Below are positions 43,737-55,538 of a DNA stretch of 64,000 bases, one piece after another. Position 1 is the stretch's first letter; every line of letters starts with the position of its first letter. The position numbers and the translations under genes were made by a program. Source of the stretch: Bretschneidera sinensis (lineage: Eukaryota; Streptophyta; Magnoliopsida; Brassicales; Akaniaceae); assembly GCA_023935145.1 (NCBI GenBank), contig CM043705.1, positions 18,546,501 through 18,610,500 on the forward strand, in the 5' to 3' direction. The notes under the pieces are model-generated. The model made no database searches. It was given only the letters and a program-made list of their open reading frames with translations, and was not told the DNA's origin.

Positions 43737-45724
43737 TTCTAAGTCCTTATACTTGATGGGCATCTTGCACTGAAGGATTGAGCTAACCTGCTCGGTCAAA
43801 AACACCTTCTTCAGGACATTCGTCCTCTTCTTGACAGTGATCAAGTCCTTTAAGAACTTGGCATATGACAACACTTGCTGGATGGCATCCAAAAATGGGA
43901 TATTGATTTGGACCTGCTTGAACACCTCCAGGATGTCCTCAAACTTCCCTCCTTTCTTGAGCGCTTGTAATATCTCAGGGTAAGGTGCTTTAGGTACAAA
44001 CGACCTAGGAAGATCCTTAACTGTAGGTATGGCTGTAGATGGCTCAACATCTCTCTTCTCCTTGTTGCCACTTTCTTGCCCTTGCTGCATAGCAGGGTTC
44101 TCTTCCACTTGATTGTCCACTTGTCTCCCAGACCTTAATGTGACAACCGATTGCACTTGTTCCTGCCCGTGCGTAGGAGTTGATGAATTTTCAACCGCAA
44201 ACTGTCCCTTCGAGTTAGGCACGGGTTGACTGGGGAACTTTCCCTTCTCTCTTTCACCCAAGTGACTTATGATTTGACCCATTTGACTCTCTAGCTTGGT
44301 AATCACTTGCATTTTTACTATTGTTGCACTCCTCACTTCGCTGATGGATTGACCGGTGATCTTCATAAAATCCTTGAGGGTGTCCTCCAATGACTGTGAA
44401 ACTGACATCGGTGCTTGAGTGGGAGCTTGGTAAGCAGGTGATGGTGCTGGATGGGCTGAGCAACCATGACTTAGAACTGGTGGAGGAAATTCGGGAGGGT
44501 ATTGATTGTGAGCATGATGAGGGGCTCCTCCCTGATTCATCGGTTGGTTCTTTTTCCATGAAAAAATTAGTGTGTTCCACCACCCTAGATTGTAAGTCTC
44601 GAAGTAATATCTATTTGATTACTTTTAATAGTCTTTGAAAACGTTCACTTGTTCCATGGGATACTCTACAAAAGCCGGCAAAGATGGACAATTCTGTGCT
44701 AAATGCATAGGACTAGCACAGATGGAACAGCTATCAACATTGAATGTATTGGCAGCATTGATGGACTAGCCCACAGTGAGAGTGTCAACCTTCTTGGTGA
44801 GAGCATCTATCTTTATCCTCAAGTCAGTGTCCTCCTTAATCTCCTAGATGCCTCCTTTCTTAGGAGCACGAATGGACTTGTCCCAACAGATTGAAAAATC
44901 CCACTGCTGCGAGTTGTCGGACAACTTGTCCAATGCCTTGTATGTTTCATCCCCCGTCAAACTTAAGAATGCCCCCCCCCCCCATTCATAGACTCGATCA
45001 TGCTATGGTTGGGTTGAGTCAACCCTTGGTAGAAGAACTATATGAGTCTTCGCTTCTCATATCCATGTGGAGGGCATCTAATTAGTAACTCTTTGAAATG
45101 CTCCCAACTCTCAGAAAACTTCTTATCATCTTCCTGAGTGAAAGAACTAATCTCCTTTTGGCACTCATTCACTTTAGACATTGGGAAAAATTTATTATAG
45201 AATTTATTCAACAAGTTTTCCTAAGATGTAATAGACCTGGGCGTGTTGGAATCCAACCATGCCCTAACTCTATCGTGAAGAGAAAAAGGGAAAAGTCTAA
45301 GAAGGACTAACTCATCAGAGAAGTTCTGGAACTTGAATATGGCACAAATATCTTTGAACTTCTTTACATAGCTGTAAGGATTTTCAAGATCCAAGCCATG
45401 AAATGAGGGTAGAAGTTGGATAACATGTGGCTTTAGATCAAAATAGGTAGCATTGGCTGGTGGCAACACTATACAAGAAGGGGAGTTAGTCGCAATGGGT
45501 GCGAACAAATCCCTAAGGGATGTAGTGAAGTCTATGTTCCAAGCTCTAGGTTGCTCTACATTCTCCGGTTGATTTGCATTCCTTAAATTGTCCCCCATCT
45601 CAATCGTCTCTCTCTCAACAAGTGCTCTCTTATTTCTCCTAAGAGTTCTTTCTATTTCGGGATCTAAAGGTATCAACTCTAAGTTCAGGGATCTCCGACC
45701 AAGCATACATCGCACAAAAAGCAA
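43737..45724 (-). pseudogene. Athila gag
   Basis: N-terminal part: SLNLELIPLDPEIERTLRRN at about 45690, then FDLKPHVIQLLPSFHGLDLE and DRVRAWLDSNTPRSITS, the Athila capsid motif, followed by a stop where Trp is expected. Further frames give ELLIRCPPHGYE, a zinc knuckle CSICASPMHLAQNC (intact CCHC), LESQMGQIISHLGEREKGKF and SGRQVDNQVEENPAMQQGQE. The C-terminal region ends QCKMPIKYKDL at the edge of the nested element. Several stops interrupt it. Confidence 0.82.
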
Positions 45725-46122
45725 TAAAATAAACTAACTAGCAGAAACAAAATAATAAAATAAAATACAAATAACAATAAAATAAATGCAAAAACAAAAA
45801 AAACACAATACCCACAAAATGGGCCAACAAAAATTGGTAAATTTTTTTTTCCTCAGCTGGTGCTGGTCTGCTGAGCTCTCTACGGAGATGCGCTCGAGCA
45901 TAGGTAAAGTGTGATTCGATAGAATGCAAAAACAGATCAAACACCAAAATTTTCTTTTGTTTATATATATATATATAAAATATTTTTTGTGGGCAATTGC
46001 AAATAAAAACAAATAAACTATAATAAAATTACAAAAACAAAAATAAAACAAAAATGCTAACTAAACTAGTAGAAAAATAAAATTAATTCAGACAAAAATT
46101 TAATTTTCACAAACAAAACAAA

Positions 46123-46140
46123 TCTCCGGCAACAGCATCA
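46123..46140 (-). other. Primer binding site, tRNA-Asp type
   Basis: On the minus strand TGATGCTGTTGCCGGAGA, a mutated form of TGGCGCCGTTGCCGGGGA, six bases after the 5' LTR end. Confidence 0.75.
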
Positions 46141-46146
46141 AAAACT

Positions 46147-47641
46147 TCTTGTGATTTTTAAATTATTCGCAAGCGCACGAGTCGTTTGCAATATTGTGTG
46201 TGCAAGTGCGAGGTCGAATCCACAAGGAATTGCGTCATGAAAATAGATTTTTATCTAAACTAAACCTATTTTAACCTAGTTCTAAATTTCGAACTGTGTC
46301 GTGCAAAGAATATAAACTAAACTAAATTAATTTAAAACAAATGATAAAAGCACTAAGGTTTCTGAATCCGCCCCACCAAATTAAAGCATATATTTTCATG
46401 ATTTTTGTTCCTACAACCGACAAACAATTACATCCTATGTATGTTCTATATAAAAATAATTTATCAAATAATTCCATGAATCCATCGATATACAAATCAC
46501 AATGAATACCCTAATAAAATCAAATCATCCAATGTATCTGTTTAATTTACAAATCACAATGGATATCCGATTTAATTTGAATGATTCGATGTATCCGTCG
46601 GATGAAACACATCGAATATCCAAGTTGAACAGTTTATAAACAAAACAATCAATCATAAGAATTTACTCAAATAATTGAACTGAAATAGAACATCAATACA
46701 AAAATGTCGGAATCGTACGAACATATATGAAAATATAATGCTAATCAATGGCGAGACTTCATCTTCAACCTTAGATGAAGGTTTTAGCCTCTCGTGATTA
46801 TGAAAATAAATTTCACAATTAAAGTGCTAAACATTAAACTTTAAAAAAGAAATAAATTAAAGCTGAAAATACATTGAGAGAGAAATTACACTTGCAGCTT
46901 CTCTCTTTGTTTTTTCTTCTTTTTGTTTTTGTTGTGCGGCGCTCTCCCCCCTTGATAGAAAGCCTTCGAGATCCACCCTTGAAGATGAAGTGAAATAAGG
47001 CTTTTATAGGGAAACTCCATGAGTGCAATGTGTTTCTAACCGATGTGGGATGTGGGATTTAAGCTTTCACATGCCGCCCAAAACTTCTGCCCATATCTCT
47101 TTTATTTTAGCAGCTCATATACTCAAATAAAATCTTCATTTAAATGAGAGAAAAAGTCTTTAGACGATAGACTGCTAAAATTTGGATCTTCCTTTTCTTC
47201 AAATCTAAAATAAAAGAGCGTGCTCTCTAAATGGTCTCTCTCTCAACATGGTATGCTCGATCAGCATGGTGCGCTGATAATCGTCTTTCTTCTTTCCAAA
47301 ATAGGACCAGTTGCCATACTATGCGAATGCCCTCGATCGCAGCATGGTGCGCTCGATTGTCCTACACTCGATCCTATTTCTTGCGCGTGCGAGTGCAGGT
47401 GCACTCGATCCTGGGCTTGGGCGCTTGAGCGCTGTTACGCTCGATTGCAGGTCTCTTGTGCTCGATTGCAACAGTAGATTCCAACTTTTCTCTATTTTTC
47501 TCTTTAAGCTAGATAATTCCATAATGCTTCAAAAACCTAGAAAAACACAAAAAGGAGATAAAATAGGATGAAATAATACAAACTAAGAGCTTAACAAATA
47601 TAAATTAAGGGGCGTAAATATAAATATTTAAGCACTTATCA
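46147..47641 (-). repeat. 5' LTR of the 15.3-kb Athila element
   Basis: Colinear with the LTR at 32295-33791 and of nearly equal length (1495 versus 1497 bp). TATA box (CCCTATAAAAGCC) at 46999-47011. ATCGAGCGC/GCTCGATC cluster at 47258-47470, upstream of the TATA on its own strand. The 3' end on + is ATTTAAGCACTTATCA, followed by CAGAC. Confidence 0.93.
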
Positions 47642-49050
47642 CAGACTTTGGGAACAAGTTCATCCTCCTTCACCTCCAACTCCACCACAACAAAGCCTTC
47701 GTCTAATGAGGTAATTGAATCTCGATAAGTCAGTTTATAACCACTCCACTATTGGGTCTTCTCCCCATTCTGAGTCGATGTCAAATGGTTTCTCCACCTC
47801 CAAAAACTACACTAACTGGACGAAAAACTGGAAGAAATGGATAAAAGAATAGGGGAAGCATTCAAAGGAAGAGATACCAATATCCTGGAATAGCTAAATT
47901 CCTAAGCTCTTCCCTTCACATAAGACATCCTCGATGCCTCTCTCCTACAACATTTTTGAATTCCCATTATAAAGGCCTACAATGGCTCCACGGATCCCAT
48001 AGATCATCTCCAGCTCTACAAGACGACTATGATGTTACACTATCACCCAAACATTGTGATGTGTCGGGCCTAAGCCCGCCAGTATTAATTCCTTTAAGGA
48101 GCTAAGTCATGAATTCGCGGCACACTTCCTCAATAGTAAAGGACCCCGAAAGAATTCAAAAAGTCTTTTCAACATCATCTAGCGGAAGGGAGAAACACTC
48201 CGAAAATATATCTCATGATTTAATGCTGTCGCATGGGAGATTCTGAACCTAGATCCCACGTTCAAACCTTGACATTTAAAATGGGGTAAGATTAGCCCCC
48301 CAAGGACATGAATGATATCCTTGCTCGGACTGAAGATTTTATGATCATTGAGGACGATTAGGCATTCTGAAGGGAAAGAGATGGAAGTGTAAAGAAAAGG
48401 AAGATGGATGTCAATGCACCAAGGGATAACTCGATGAAAAATCCCTACCTAGAAGGCAATACAAAGATCACCTTTCTGTTTAAAAACTTCACTCTGCTCA
48501 AAACATCTAGAACCAACATACTTATGAACGTTCAAGACCGTGATATCCTTTGTTGGCCTTAAAAGCCTCTCTACACCAATGAAAACCAAGATCGGTCTGG
48601 TGTCGTTTTCATAGAGACTATGTGAACGACATCGAGGAGTGTCATGTCCTAAAAAACCAAATTGAATCTCTCATTCAGAGAGGGTATTTAAATGAGTATA
48701 CTGGACTTCATCCATTCCTAAGCAGTGAGGGTCGCCCTCAGTGAAGCCCTAGGCTTCCACATAAGCAGCTTGTTGAAAGGCCAAACTATGGAAAGAGTAA
48801 TCTTCTAAGCCATAAGTGGATCCCTACGCCAAGTCCGATGAAAAATAACCAAAGGGATAGACACTTTTAGAGTGATTGAGGTCACACAACTATAGTGACA
48901 AGGATTATCAAAATCATTTGTGAGGTCCCCGCATCATAGGGCATTCCTCGCATGCAAATACAGCCTATGCTGGTCAATAGAATAAGTTAATGGACCTTAT
49001 AAGTGGGTTAAGAAAGATCAAGTAATCCTCTTTACGGATAATGATTTGGA
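47642..49050 (+). pseudogene. Tat gag, segment after the Athila insertion
   Basis: Resumes in frame as RLWEQVHPPSPP after the CAGAC duplication. Later readable pieces include FEDFMIIEDD-like TEDFMIIEDD, KRKRKMDVNAPRDNSMKNPY and ILMNVQDRDILCWP. Stops and frame shifts are frequent. The zinc-knuckle region is not clearly recognisable. Confidence 0.6.
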
Positions 49051-49725
49051 AAGGCTACAGAGCTCCCACGATGATGCGGTGGTCGTCACACTACTCATTT
49101 CGAATTACAATTTCGAGAGGGTCTTAGTGGATAATGGAAGCTCGACCGATATTCTCTATTATGATGCCTTCAAGAAAATGAAACTGAAGCATGATTAGCT
49201 AAAACCAGTGTCCTCTCCACTATATGGCTTTTCGGGAACACCAGTATTTTTTGAAGGTAGCATAGTCCTCTTGGTCACTATTGAAACAACACCGTAACTT
49301 ACCACCGTAATGATTACATTCCTGGTGGTCAAGCATCCATCCTCATACAATGTGATCCTCAGAAGGCTGACTCTGAATGAGATTAAGGCAGTGCTCTCGA
49401 CTTACCACTTGAAAATGAAGTTCCCTACTGACCATGGTGTTGGGGAAGTCCAAGGAAGTCAGCAAGCATCCCAATCTTGCTATCTTAATTCTATCAAGGG
49501 ACATAAGAAGACTGAAGCCTTACCTCTAGAGATTGAGGACTTTTAAGATGAAATCAAGACTCCACAGGGCTGACCTATGAAGGAACTAGTGGCTATCCCC
49601 TTGAAAGAGGGAGATGATTCAAAGACTGTTCTGATTGGATCCAACCTATCCAAGGACTTTAGAAAATCATTTATCTCTTTCCTCCAAAGAAATCAAAATG
49701 TATTTACATGGTCAGCCTCATATTG
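49051..49725 (+). pseudogene. Tat aspartic protease and truncated start of reverse transcriptase
   Basis: Protease: LQSSHDDAVVVTLLISNYNF, then VLVDNGSSTDILYYDAF (active-site D-N-G), PLYGFSGTPVFFEGSI, MITFLVVKHPSSYNVILRR and MKFPTDHGVGEVQGSQQASQ. These are the standard Tat protease blocks, with two internal stops. After 49546 comes the RT lead-in, VAIPLKEGDDSKTVLIGSNL and FISFLQRNQNVFTWSAS. The sequence then leaves the family at about 49725, before any RT catalytic motif. Confidence 0.8.
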
Positions 49726-51304
49726 AGTGATATATTACTGATTTAGTGTTCTGTCATAGTTATAATCATGTTCTATTTCTGAACTGGGTAGTGGTAGCAG
49801 ATTCAATTTGTGATTTAATTCATCGTTGTAGACAACTCACGCTGATTGGTCCATTTATAGCTTATAAAAGCATAATTGGAAATTAGGCAATTATCTTTTT
49901 CTTCCTTAGCGACAAAGTTGGATGAGTAATGAAGTTACTTTGGAATTTCTTGGTTTGATTTTGAACCCATATTTGAAGTTTGTCCAGGCATTTTGGCATT
50001 TCTGGTGAATAGCCTAGAGTTCCAAATGAGTTTCTAATTTAGATGTGTCTTATATGTATTTAACCTGCAACTTTCAGTCACTCTGGTACAATTCATTCTA
50101 TTTGATGGTCTTGATATCCAGATGACTATTTTTAAGTTGAGTCGGTTAAAGTATAACTCTCTTGGTTCATCTATCTGCCAAAATATCTTACAGAGGGCAG
50201 ACAAAACCATTTGAGATCGTCAGTTCATTACAGTGAGTTACAGTCACTAATTTGTGACGTGTGTTACAAAGAGCAAAAGAACTCTTAAGTTGATGGATGT
50301 CTTTTTCTGAAAGGAAGTGGGGGTAGGGTCAGGTGGATAGGCTGGATTCGTGTTACTTAAAAATTTACTTGTGGGAAAAACAGCCTCCTACTGATTCTGT
50401 CAATTTTTATTACTCTTGTGTGCACCATAAGTGATGGACGTTTCATTTAACATGTAATAACCTCCATAAAAGAGTCAAATTTCATCAGGTAAGTTGAGGC
50501 TATCAAGGAAATCACTGATTTAAAGAAAATGGTGACATTGCTAAAAGCCTAAAGCTCAAAGGTACTTATATGCGTTAGTGCCAATTTACTTTTAGCAAAC
50601 TGATTAATGATATACTTATCATTCCTTAGTAATTTAAATAATATTGTTAACGAAAGAAAAATCAGAATAATCTATATAATTTAACTGCTCATTTACTGAA
50701 AACCTGAAAACACACATCCTCTGTCCGTCCCCACAAGACCCCCCCTTGCTGGCACCTGGATGTGAGTCAGGGTTTATATCATTTACATTTGAAGTGTTCC
50801 CACTTGTATTTTCTTAGTGGGCATTTGGAGAGGACTGAATTATTTAAGTCATCTCGAAAGGTTTCCATTCAATGTCAAAGAATAGAGGAAATGAGCTGGT
50901 TGTAATTGATTCTGTTGTCATGAATGAAACTGATAAGATTTGTCATGGTGGGAATAATTTCATGCATTCATAACTGGAACTTGAAATGAACTCTTTGTAT
51001 TTTTCACAGCACTGAAGATCGTCTACTTGTTTTATCTTTACACTTGATTGATGTAGTCATATAGACTGATTCCTTATTTTTCAATATCTTTAATGAGGCC
51101 GTCATGAGCTTTTGGAAAGTATTGGTGTCAACTGTGATGTTGTTGCCCGCACTAGTGATGCATTGGAACTCTCGGAGTTGTCTCTCAAATTCCTTGGACC
51201 TTTGCATGTATGCTTCTGATCTTCATGTTTGTATTATATATGTATTGGTCTAGTACTAAGGCTTTATACGCCATACTAAAGTCTAAAGCTTTATTGTACC
51301 ATAC
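49726..51304 (+). other. Unassigned DNA with exon-like segments
   Basis: After the truncated Tat element comes sequence of different, less repetitive character. Possible + strand exon pieces: TEDRLLVLSLHLID, preceded by a good acceptor (TATTTTTCACAG at 50999-51010), and [20 protein letters not shown]...LKFLGPLH (51100-51210), ending at GTATGC. A third, VEAIKEITDLKKMVTLLKA, lies near 50497. I do not recognise the protein, and the exon phases do not join cleanly. This could be a host-gene remnant or chance. Confidence 0.35.
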
Positions 51305-52515
51305 TGTAAACCGAGGTTCAAATCCAAGAGGGGGTGAATTGTGTTTTTAAAAACTTTTGCTAATTACTTACAAGTTTATAAAAACAGTTAAATGCACAAA
51401 GCATACAAACAAGTAATGTGCTTTAAGTAAAAGAGTTTAAGGAAAAGAAAGTGCAAACTCAGTTTATAGTGGTTCGACAATATTGGATTCCTTCCGACAC
51501 TATATCCGCTCTCTTCAAAGAACCTCCTTGAAGTAATCCACTAAAACTTTTAGTTGTACAACTTCAAGGGTATTGTACAAACCTTACAACCAATCCCTTC
51601 CTCACGGAAGCTATTCCCTTCCTTACGGAAGCTTACAAAGAAGTGTTTAATCCTAAACACTCTAAGAGTTATTACAACTCTTTCCCCTTTACAATAAATG
51701 AGATTTGATGTAAAGTAAATGGTAGAGAGATAGCAATAAGTGCTTTTACAAATGAACAATATCTCTCTTTCAAGGATAAGCTTGAAGAATGGCTCAACAA
51801 TAAATTTTTCAAAGCTTTTGAGAATTGAAGAGCAAACTTGTGAATTGAATGTGTTCTCTTCTTATTTTAAATGCTCATTAAAGTGGGTTTATATAGCCTT
51901 GAATTAATATGGCCGTTAGACACTAACTTGGTAGGCTTGGTGCATTAAATGCTCAAGTCTGACCGTCTCAAACGTTCATATTTTCGAATTACCAATCAAC
52001 TGGGTCCTTGTACCAGTCGACTGGGTCAAGTGAGAAACTTCACTTTTAGGCTATGGGGGAGTACCAGTCGACTAGGTCCTAAGCACCAGTCGACTGGGAA
52101 CTCTCTGTCCCAATTGCCAGTCGATTGGTTTTTTACACCAATAGACTGGGGACCTTCTATCTCATACCCTAGTTGACTGGTATATTAAGCCAGTCGACTG
52201 GGTTGCCCTTCAACCTAGTTTTTCATGTATTAAAACTGTTTTTGACTTAGAAACATTTGTATTAATAGTTTTATCAAATTTTTTGTAAAATGAGCAATAG
52301 GTCAAGCTAAGTATTCGAACATGAAAGATTTACAGTTGTTTTCAATACCTTATTGCCTATTCTATATCTTCTGTCTTGTCTTGGTGTCTGAATCTAGTTA
52401 AGTTCTTGCATATTATTTTTATGCTGAAAGCTTTTACTGCTTAAACACTTAGATAAAACTGTTAGTATATTTAGAGTAGTGTTTTGTCATTATTAAAATT
52501 AAATATGGGTCAACA
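51305..52515 (-). repeat. 3' LTR of the Sirevirus element
   Basis: On its own strand it starts TGTTGACCCATATTTAATTT and ends GAACCTCGGTTTACA. TATA box (GGCTATATAAACCC) at 51885-51898. Upstream of it, 51987-52205, lies a cluster of CCAGTCGACTGG-type palindromes. The R-U5 side includes CACCCCCTCTTGGATTTG, frequent in these LTRs. Confidence 0.82.
51987..52205. repeat. Palindrome cluster CCAGTCGACTGG in the Sirevirus LTR
   Basis: About eight copies at irregular spacing: near 51988, 52012, 52062, 52086, 52119, 52137, 52168 and 52190. Several are the perfect 12-bp palindrome CCAGTCGACTGG; others differ by one to three bases. Most extend to ACCAGTCGACTGGGTC. A matching cluster lies at 61635-61905. 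Confidence 0.88.
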
Positions 52516-53188
52516 ATCTCTCATTTTTTATGATGACAAAACTAATAAGAGAAAAACAGTTTTAACAACTAAGTGTTGGGTTTTTAGAAAAAAATTGGGC
52601 TGAGTTTCCTCTGTGTTTCGGATAAAACCAACCTGTTAAGCAGTTCAGATGGAGTTTATAATCAACCCAACCAAACAAAATAAGATAAATTTATATTCAT
52701 CAATGTGTTCGGAGCAATGCTCCCCCTAAATCTATACTCTATTATAAGTTTACATTGACTTTTCTTTTTTTCTCATTTTTCTCCCCTGTTTTGATAACAG
52801 CAAAAAAGAGGGTGTAAATTTTAAAAATAAGCAAGATAATCATTACAGCTATGAAGATAAGGCAAAAACGAACTTGTAGTTAAAAACTAGGTATGTTTCA
52901 GAATAGGGAAGACTTCCCGAGGAGAGTCAAAAGTTTTTACACTCATATCAGCAGTTAAGGCATATATGTGAGCATGAATATTAGAAACCTATCAACCATA
53001 TAGCATAAAAGTAAGATATATATATATATGAGCTAAATGCTAACAACGTAAATCAAAGCAACAATATATATACATCCATCTAATATGAGCTTATAAGAAG
53101 CTTGTTTGAGTACAAAATGTGAATAAAAACTGAATATTCGTGCTACAACCATCTAAGAGCTACAAAACAAAGAGATAAAACAAAAAGC
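52516..53188 (-). other. Sirevirus polypurine tract and 3' spacer
   Basis: Directly upstream of the LTR on the minus strand is CATCATAAAAAATGAGAGAT, a mutated form of the Sirevirus tract that follows TTTTGTCATCAT. A second similar stretch, AAAACAGGGGAGAAAAATGA, lies near 52775-52795. Multiple tracts of this kind are known from this lineage. Confidence 0.6.
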
Positions 53189-54006
53189 TCAGCGAGCGGG
53201 GGAATCAGAGCCGTCTCGTATAAGATCTTGAAGCTCAGCTAATAAGCCCTCTTTGTGCTCTCGGTGCAAATCAAAATCATCATGAAGTGTGCGAAGGTCA
53301 TGGTGCATGGAATCAATGGAAGAGCTCAAGGTCTGGAACCCGGACTGCATGGATAGCTAAAGGCTCAAATAGCCTATAGTAGAATGTCATACCCAGCCTG
53401 ACTAGCACTAGAACCACCATGCTATGGCCTGGGTGCTTGGTTATCAGTATCCATAGCAGTGGGAGGAGCTGCATCACCAAGAACCTCATCGTCATCCTTG
53501 TTGTTGTCACCCTCTTTAATCTTTATGTTCTTCCTGGCCTTGGAGTAGATCATTCCATCATGGATAGTGCACTCCATCTTCTTTAGAGAATAGACATTGA
53601 TGAAATCCTTGGGATCCATGTCTTAAGCCTCAGAGGTGGGAAGGGGGACACAAAAATGCTGGAGGATAAGGGTGACTCAGAGTCATTAGCTTCACCATTT
53701 ATCATCTTGGCGAGCAATAGGGGGTAAATATTGAAGTGGTGTCCAGTTTTGAGACACCAAATCAATATTACGTCTATCTTCGAGAGATAGCCCCGACTCC
53801 CAAGTCGTGGATGGATGGTCCAACTCATGATGAGCTTGAATAGCTTCGAGTCGAGGGGCATATCACTACATGTGTGAAATGTAATAGGCCTAAAGATTTA
53901 GTTAGGGTCTCCCCTCACGATCTGGTATACCTCATCATAATCAAAGTTGTCCGACCATCTGTCCAAACTCCATTGGATCCTCCCACTAGGATCCTTAGAA
54001 TACTGA
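53189..54006 (-). pseudogene. Sirevirus env-like ORF, C-terminal part
   Basis: After the Athila insertion the minus-strand frame resumes and soon shows MPLDSKLFKLIMSWTIHPRL, DVILIWCLKTGHHFNIYPLL, and after a frame change KKMECTIHDGMIYSKARKNI. An acidic low-complexity stretch follows, then a heptad-like tail, HHDLRTLHDDFDLHREHKEG, ending near 53189. The pattern resembles plant copia 'envelope-like' proteins and the putative plant transposon family PF20167. A stop (VRGDPN then TAA) and a frameshift disable it. No function is proven for these proteins. Confidence 0.65.
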
Positions 54007-55233
54007 TGATGAGAGTTATAAAATGCATCTTAAGTACTTAATTGTTAGCATTTTTAGAGTTGATCTAGGTTATAATTACACTTTTATATGTTAACAACTC
54101 TAAAGAATCATTCCAAGATCATTTATTTGTTTTGATGCATTTTCAGGTATTTTGAGTCTTAAAGAGATGAAAAAGCTATTTTTGAATAAAGCACAAAGAT
54201 TCCATGTATACCGAAGCAAAGGAGGGCTTTCAGAAAGGCTAAATAAACAGATCCAAGTATGTGCACCACACCCTGGATGGAGTTGGGGCGCACCTTCCAG
54301 AAAGTTTACAAGGCTGGCCTAAATCCAAGCCTAGGCGTGAGAAAATCCAAGTCTAAGCATGGACAGGAATTTTGCTCTCCAAGTTAGGTCTGAATTAGGT
54401 CTTTAATGATTGTTTAAAACCCTAAAACACCCTTGGACCCTTGTATTATAAATAGATCACTTAGGGTTTGATATTAGACATAGAGGAAGCTGGAAGATTC
54501 AAGAAAGCAGCAACTTCTCCTCCATCAAAGTGTTCAACCATGAGCCCCATGGCTAACTAATCTCCAAGCAAGGCGAAGGGATGAATCCCTAGGTGTAGTT
54601 TTTTATATTTTCCTTTATTTGATTCAGCTATAACAGAGCTGCATCGTTAAGACATTGTTATGATTTACTTTTTAATCTAATTATAAGATTTCATCTAATC
54701 CGGTGATTGTATCTTCCTCCTTGATATAAATTTAGTGATGCTTTCCTTATGTCAAGATTGTTTGGGTATGATTGAGTCCGGTAGGTTTATCATTTAGGTT
54801 TGTCCATTACTGCAATATTGTCATAAAAGATATATTGTTGCTTCTTGATAAACCTATAGGATAGATCATGTGTGCATGAATCGAAAACAAAAAGTATTTC
54901 ATAACAATCAAATTAGGGTTTATACATGTTCTCATTTAATATTTTCCGATTGCATGTTTGGAATGTGAAACGTGCAATCGAGATAAAAACAACTGAATCA
55001 AGTTAGGATTAGGGCAACGAACCTAGGGAGGATTCCCGGATCCTTGTTATCCCTCTATTATATTTTACAACCTACACAATTACTTCATCATCAATTTCAG
55101 ATTCTCTACTTATTTTGATTATATCGTCTCATATTAAAGTTTACATCTTTCTTTATAGTTAACTTGTCTCCCTGTGGAATCGACACCCCAAAGCCGTGCT
55201 ACAACTACCGCATTACTGTTTTGGGCGTAATCA
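54007..55233 (+). repeat. 5' LTR of the gag-protease Athila element
   Basis: TATA box (ATTATAAATAG) at about 54445. Upstream, 54262-54295, is one merged copy of the GCGCACC/CACCCTGGAT repeat. Relative to the 3' LTR it lacks about 76 bp between two such repeats. Ends GGGCGTAATCA. Confidence 0.9.
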
Positions 55234-55238
55234 AATTT

Positions 55239-55256
55239 TGGCGCTGTTGCCGAGGA
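55239..55256 (+). other. Primer binding site, tRNA-Asp type
   Basis: TGGCGCTGTTGCCGAGGA, five bases after the LTR end; two mismatches from the Athila consensus. Confidence 0.85.
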
Positions 55257-55538
55257 GATGCGCTTAACTTAAGGAAGATTGTCAACTTTGAGACAAAGAC
55301 GGTGATATTTTTCTTTTCCCTTTGTTTTGATTTTCTAATTTTCTTTTACTATTCTATTTTATTTATTTTATTTCCCCTCTAACTCAATTGGTGTATGCTT
55401 AAACCGAGAGATTCGTGAGGTAGATTCATTAGAGGACCCGAAATAGAGTTACTCTCTCCTTCCACGTCTGTTAGTGAAACTTCGCCTAGATCAAACCCTA
55501 GTGTACACCCAACAGAGAATTTAGAGAATCTTGTTAAC

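Larger units (their letters stand above)
32295..47641 (-). mobile_element. Athila-lineage Ty3/gypsy element, 15.3 kb, reverse orientation
   Basis: Flanked by a perfect duplication CAGAC (32290-32294 and 47642-47646). LTRs of about 1.5 kb lie at 32295-33791 and 46147-47641. A tRNA-Asp-type primer site, gag, protease, RT, RNase H and integrase appear in order on the minus strand. A polypurine tract at the 3' LTR reads GTAAGTTTGGGGGTG. It is nearly complete but has many stops. A second, smaller Athila-type element (38881-43736) is inserted in opposite orientation between gag and protease. It lies in the gag gene of a Tat element. Confidence 0.93.
31412..49725 (+). mobile_element. Second Tat-lineage element, 5' part, split by a nested Athila
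   Basis: The order on + is LTR (about 31412-31937), primer site, gag start (32001), a 15.3-kb Athila insertion (32295-47641), the rest of gag, protease (to 49546) and the first part of RT (to about 49725). Everything 3' of that is missing, so the element is truncated. Reading frames continue across the Athila insertion when the element and one CAGAC copy are ignored. This confirms that gag was intact in layout before the insertion. Confidence 0.8.

Noticed and set aside
45734..46051. Minus-strand ORF rich in Phe, Tyr and Cys
   Set aside because: Low-complexity leader sequence between the Athila primer site and gag; no domain.
51004..51207. Minus-strand ORF in the unassigned region
   Set aside because: The opposite strand carries the more plausible exon-like sequence; the minus frame shows no motif.
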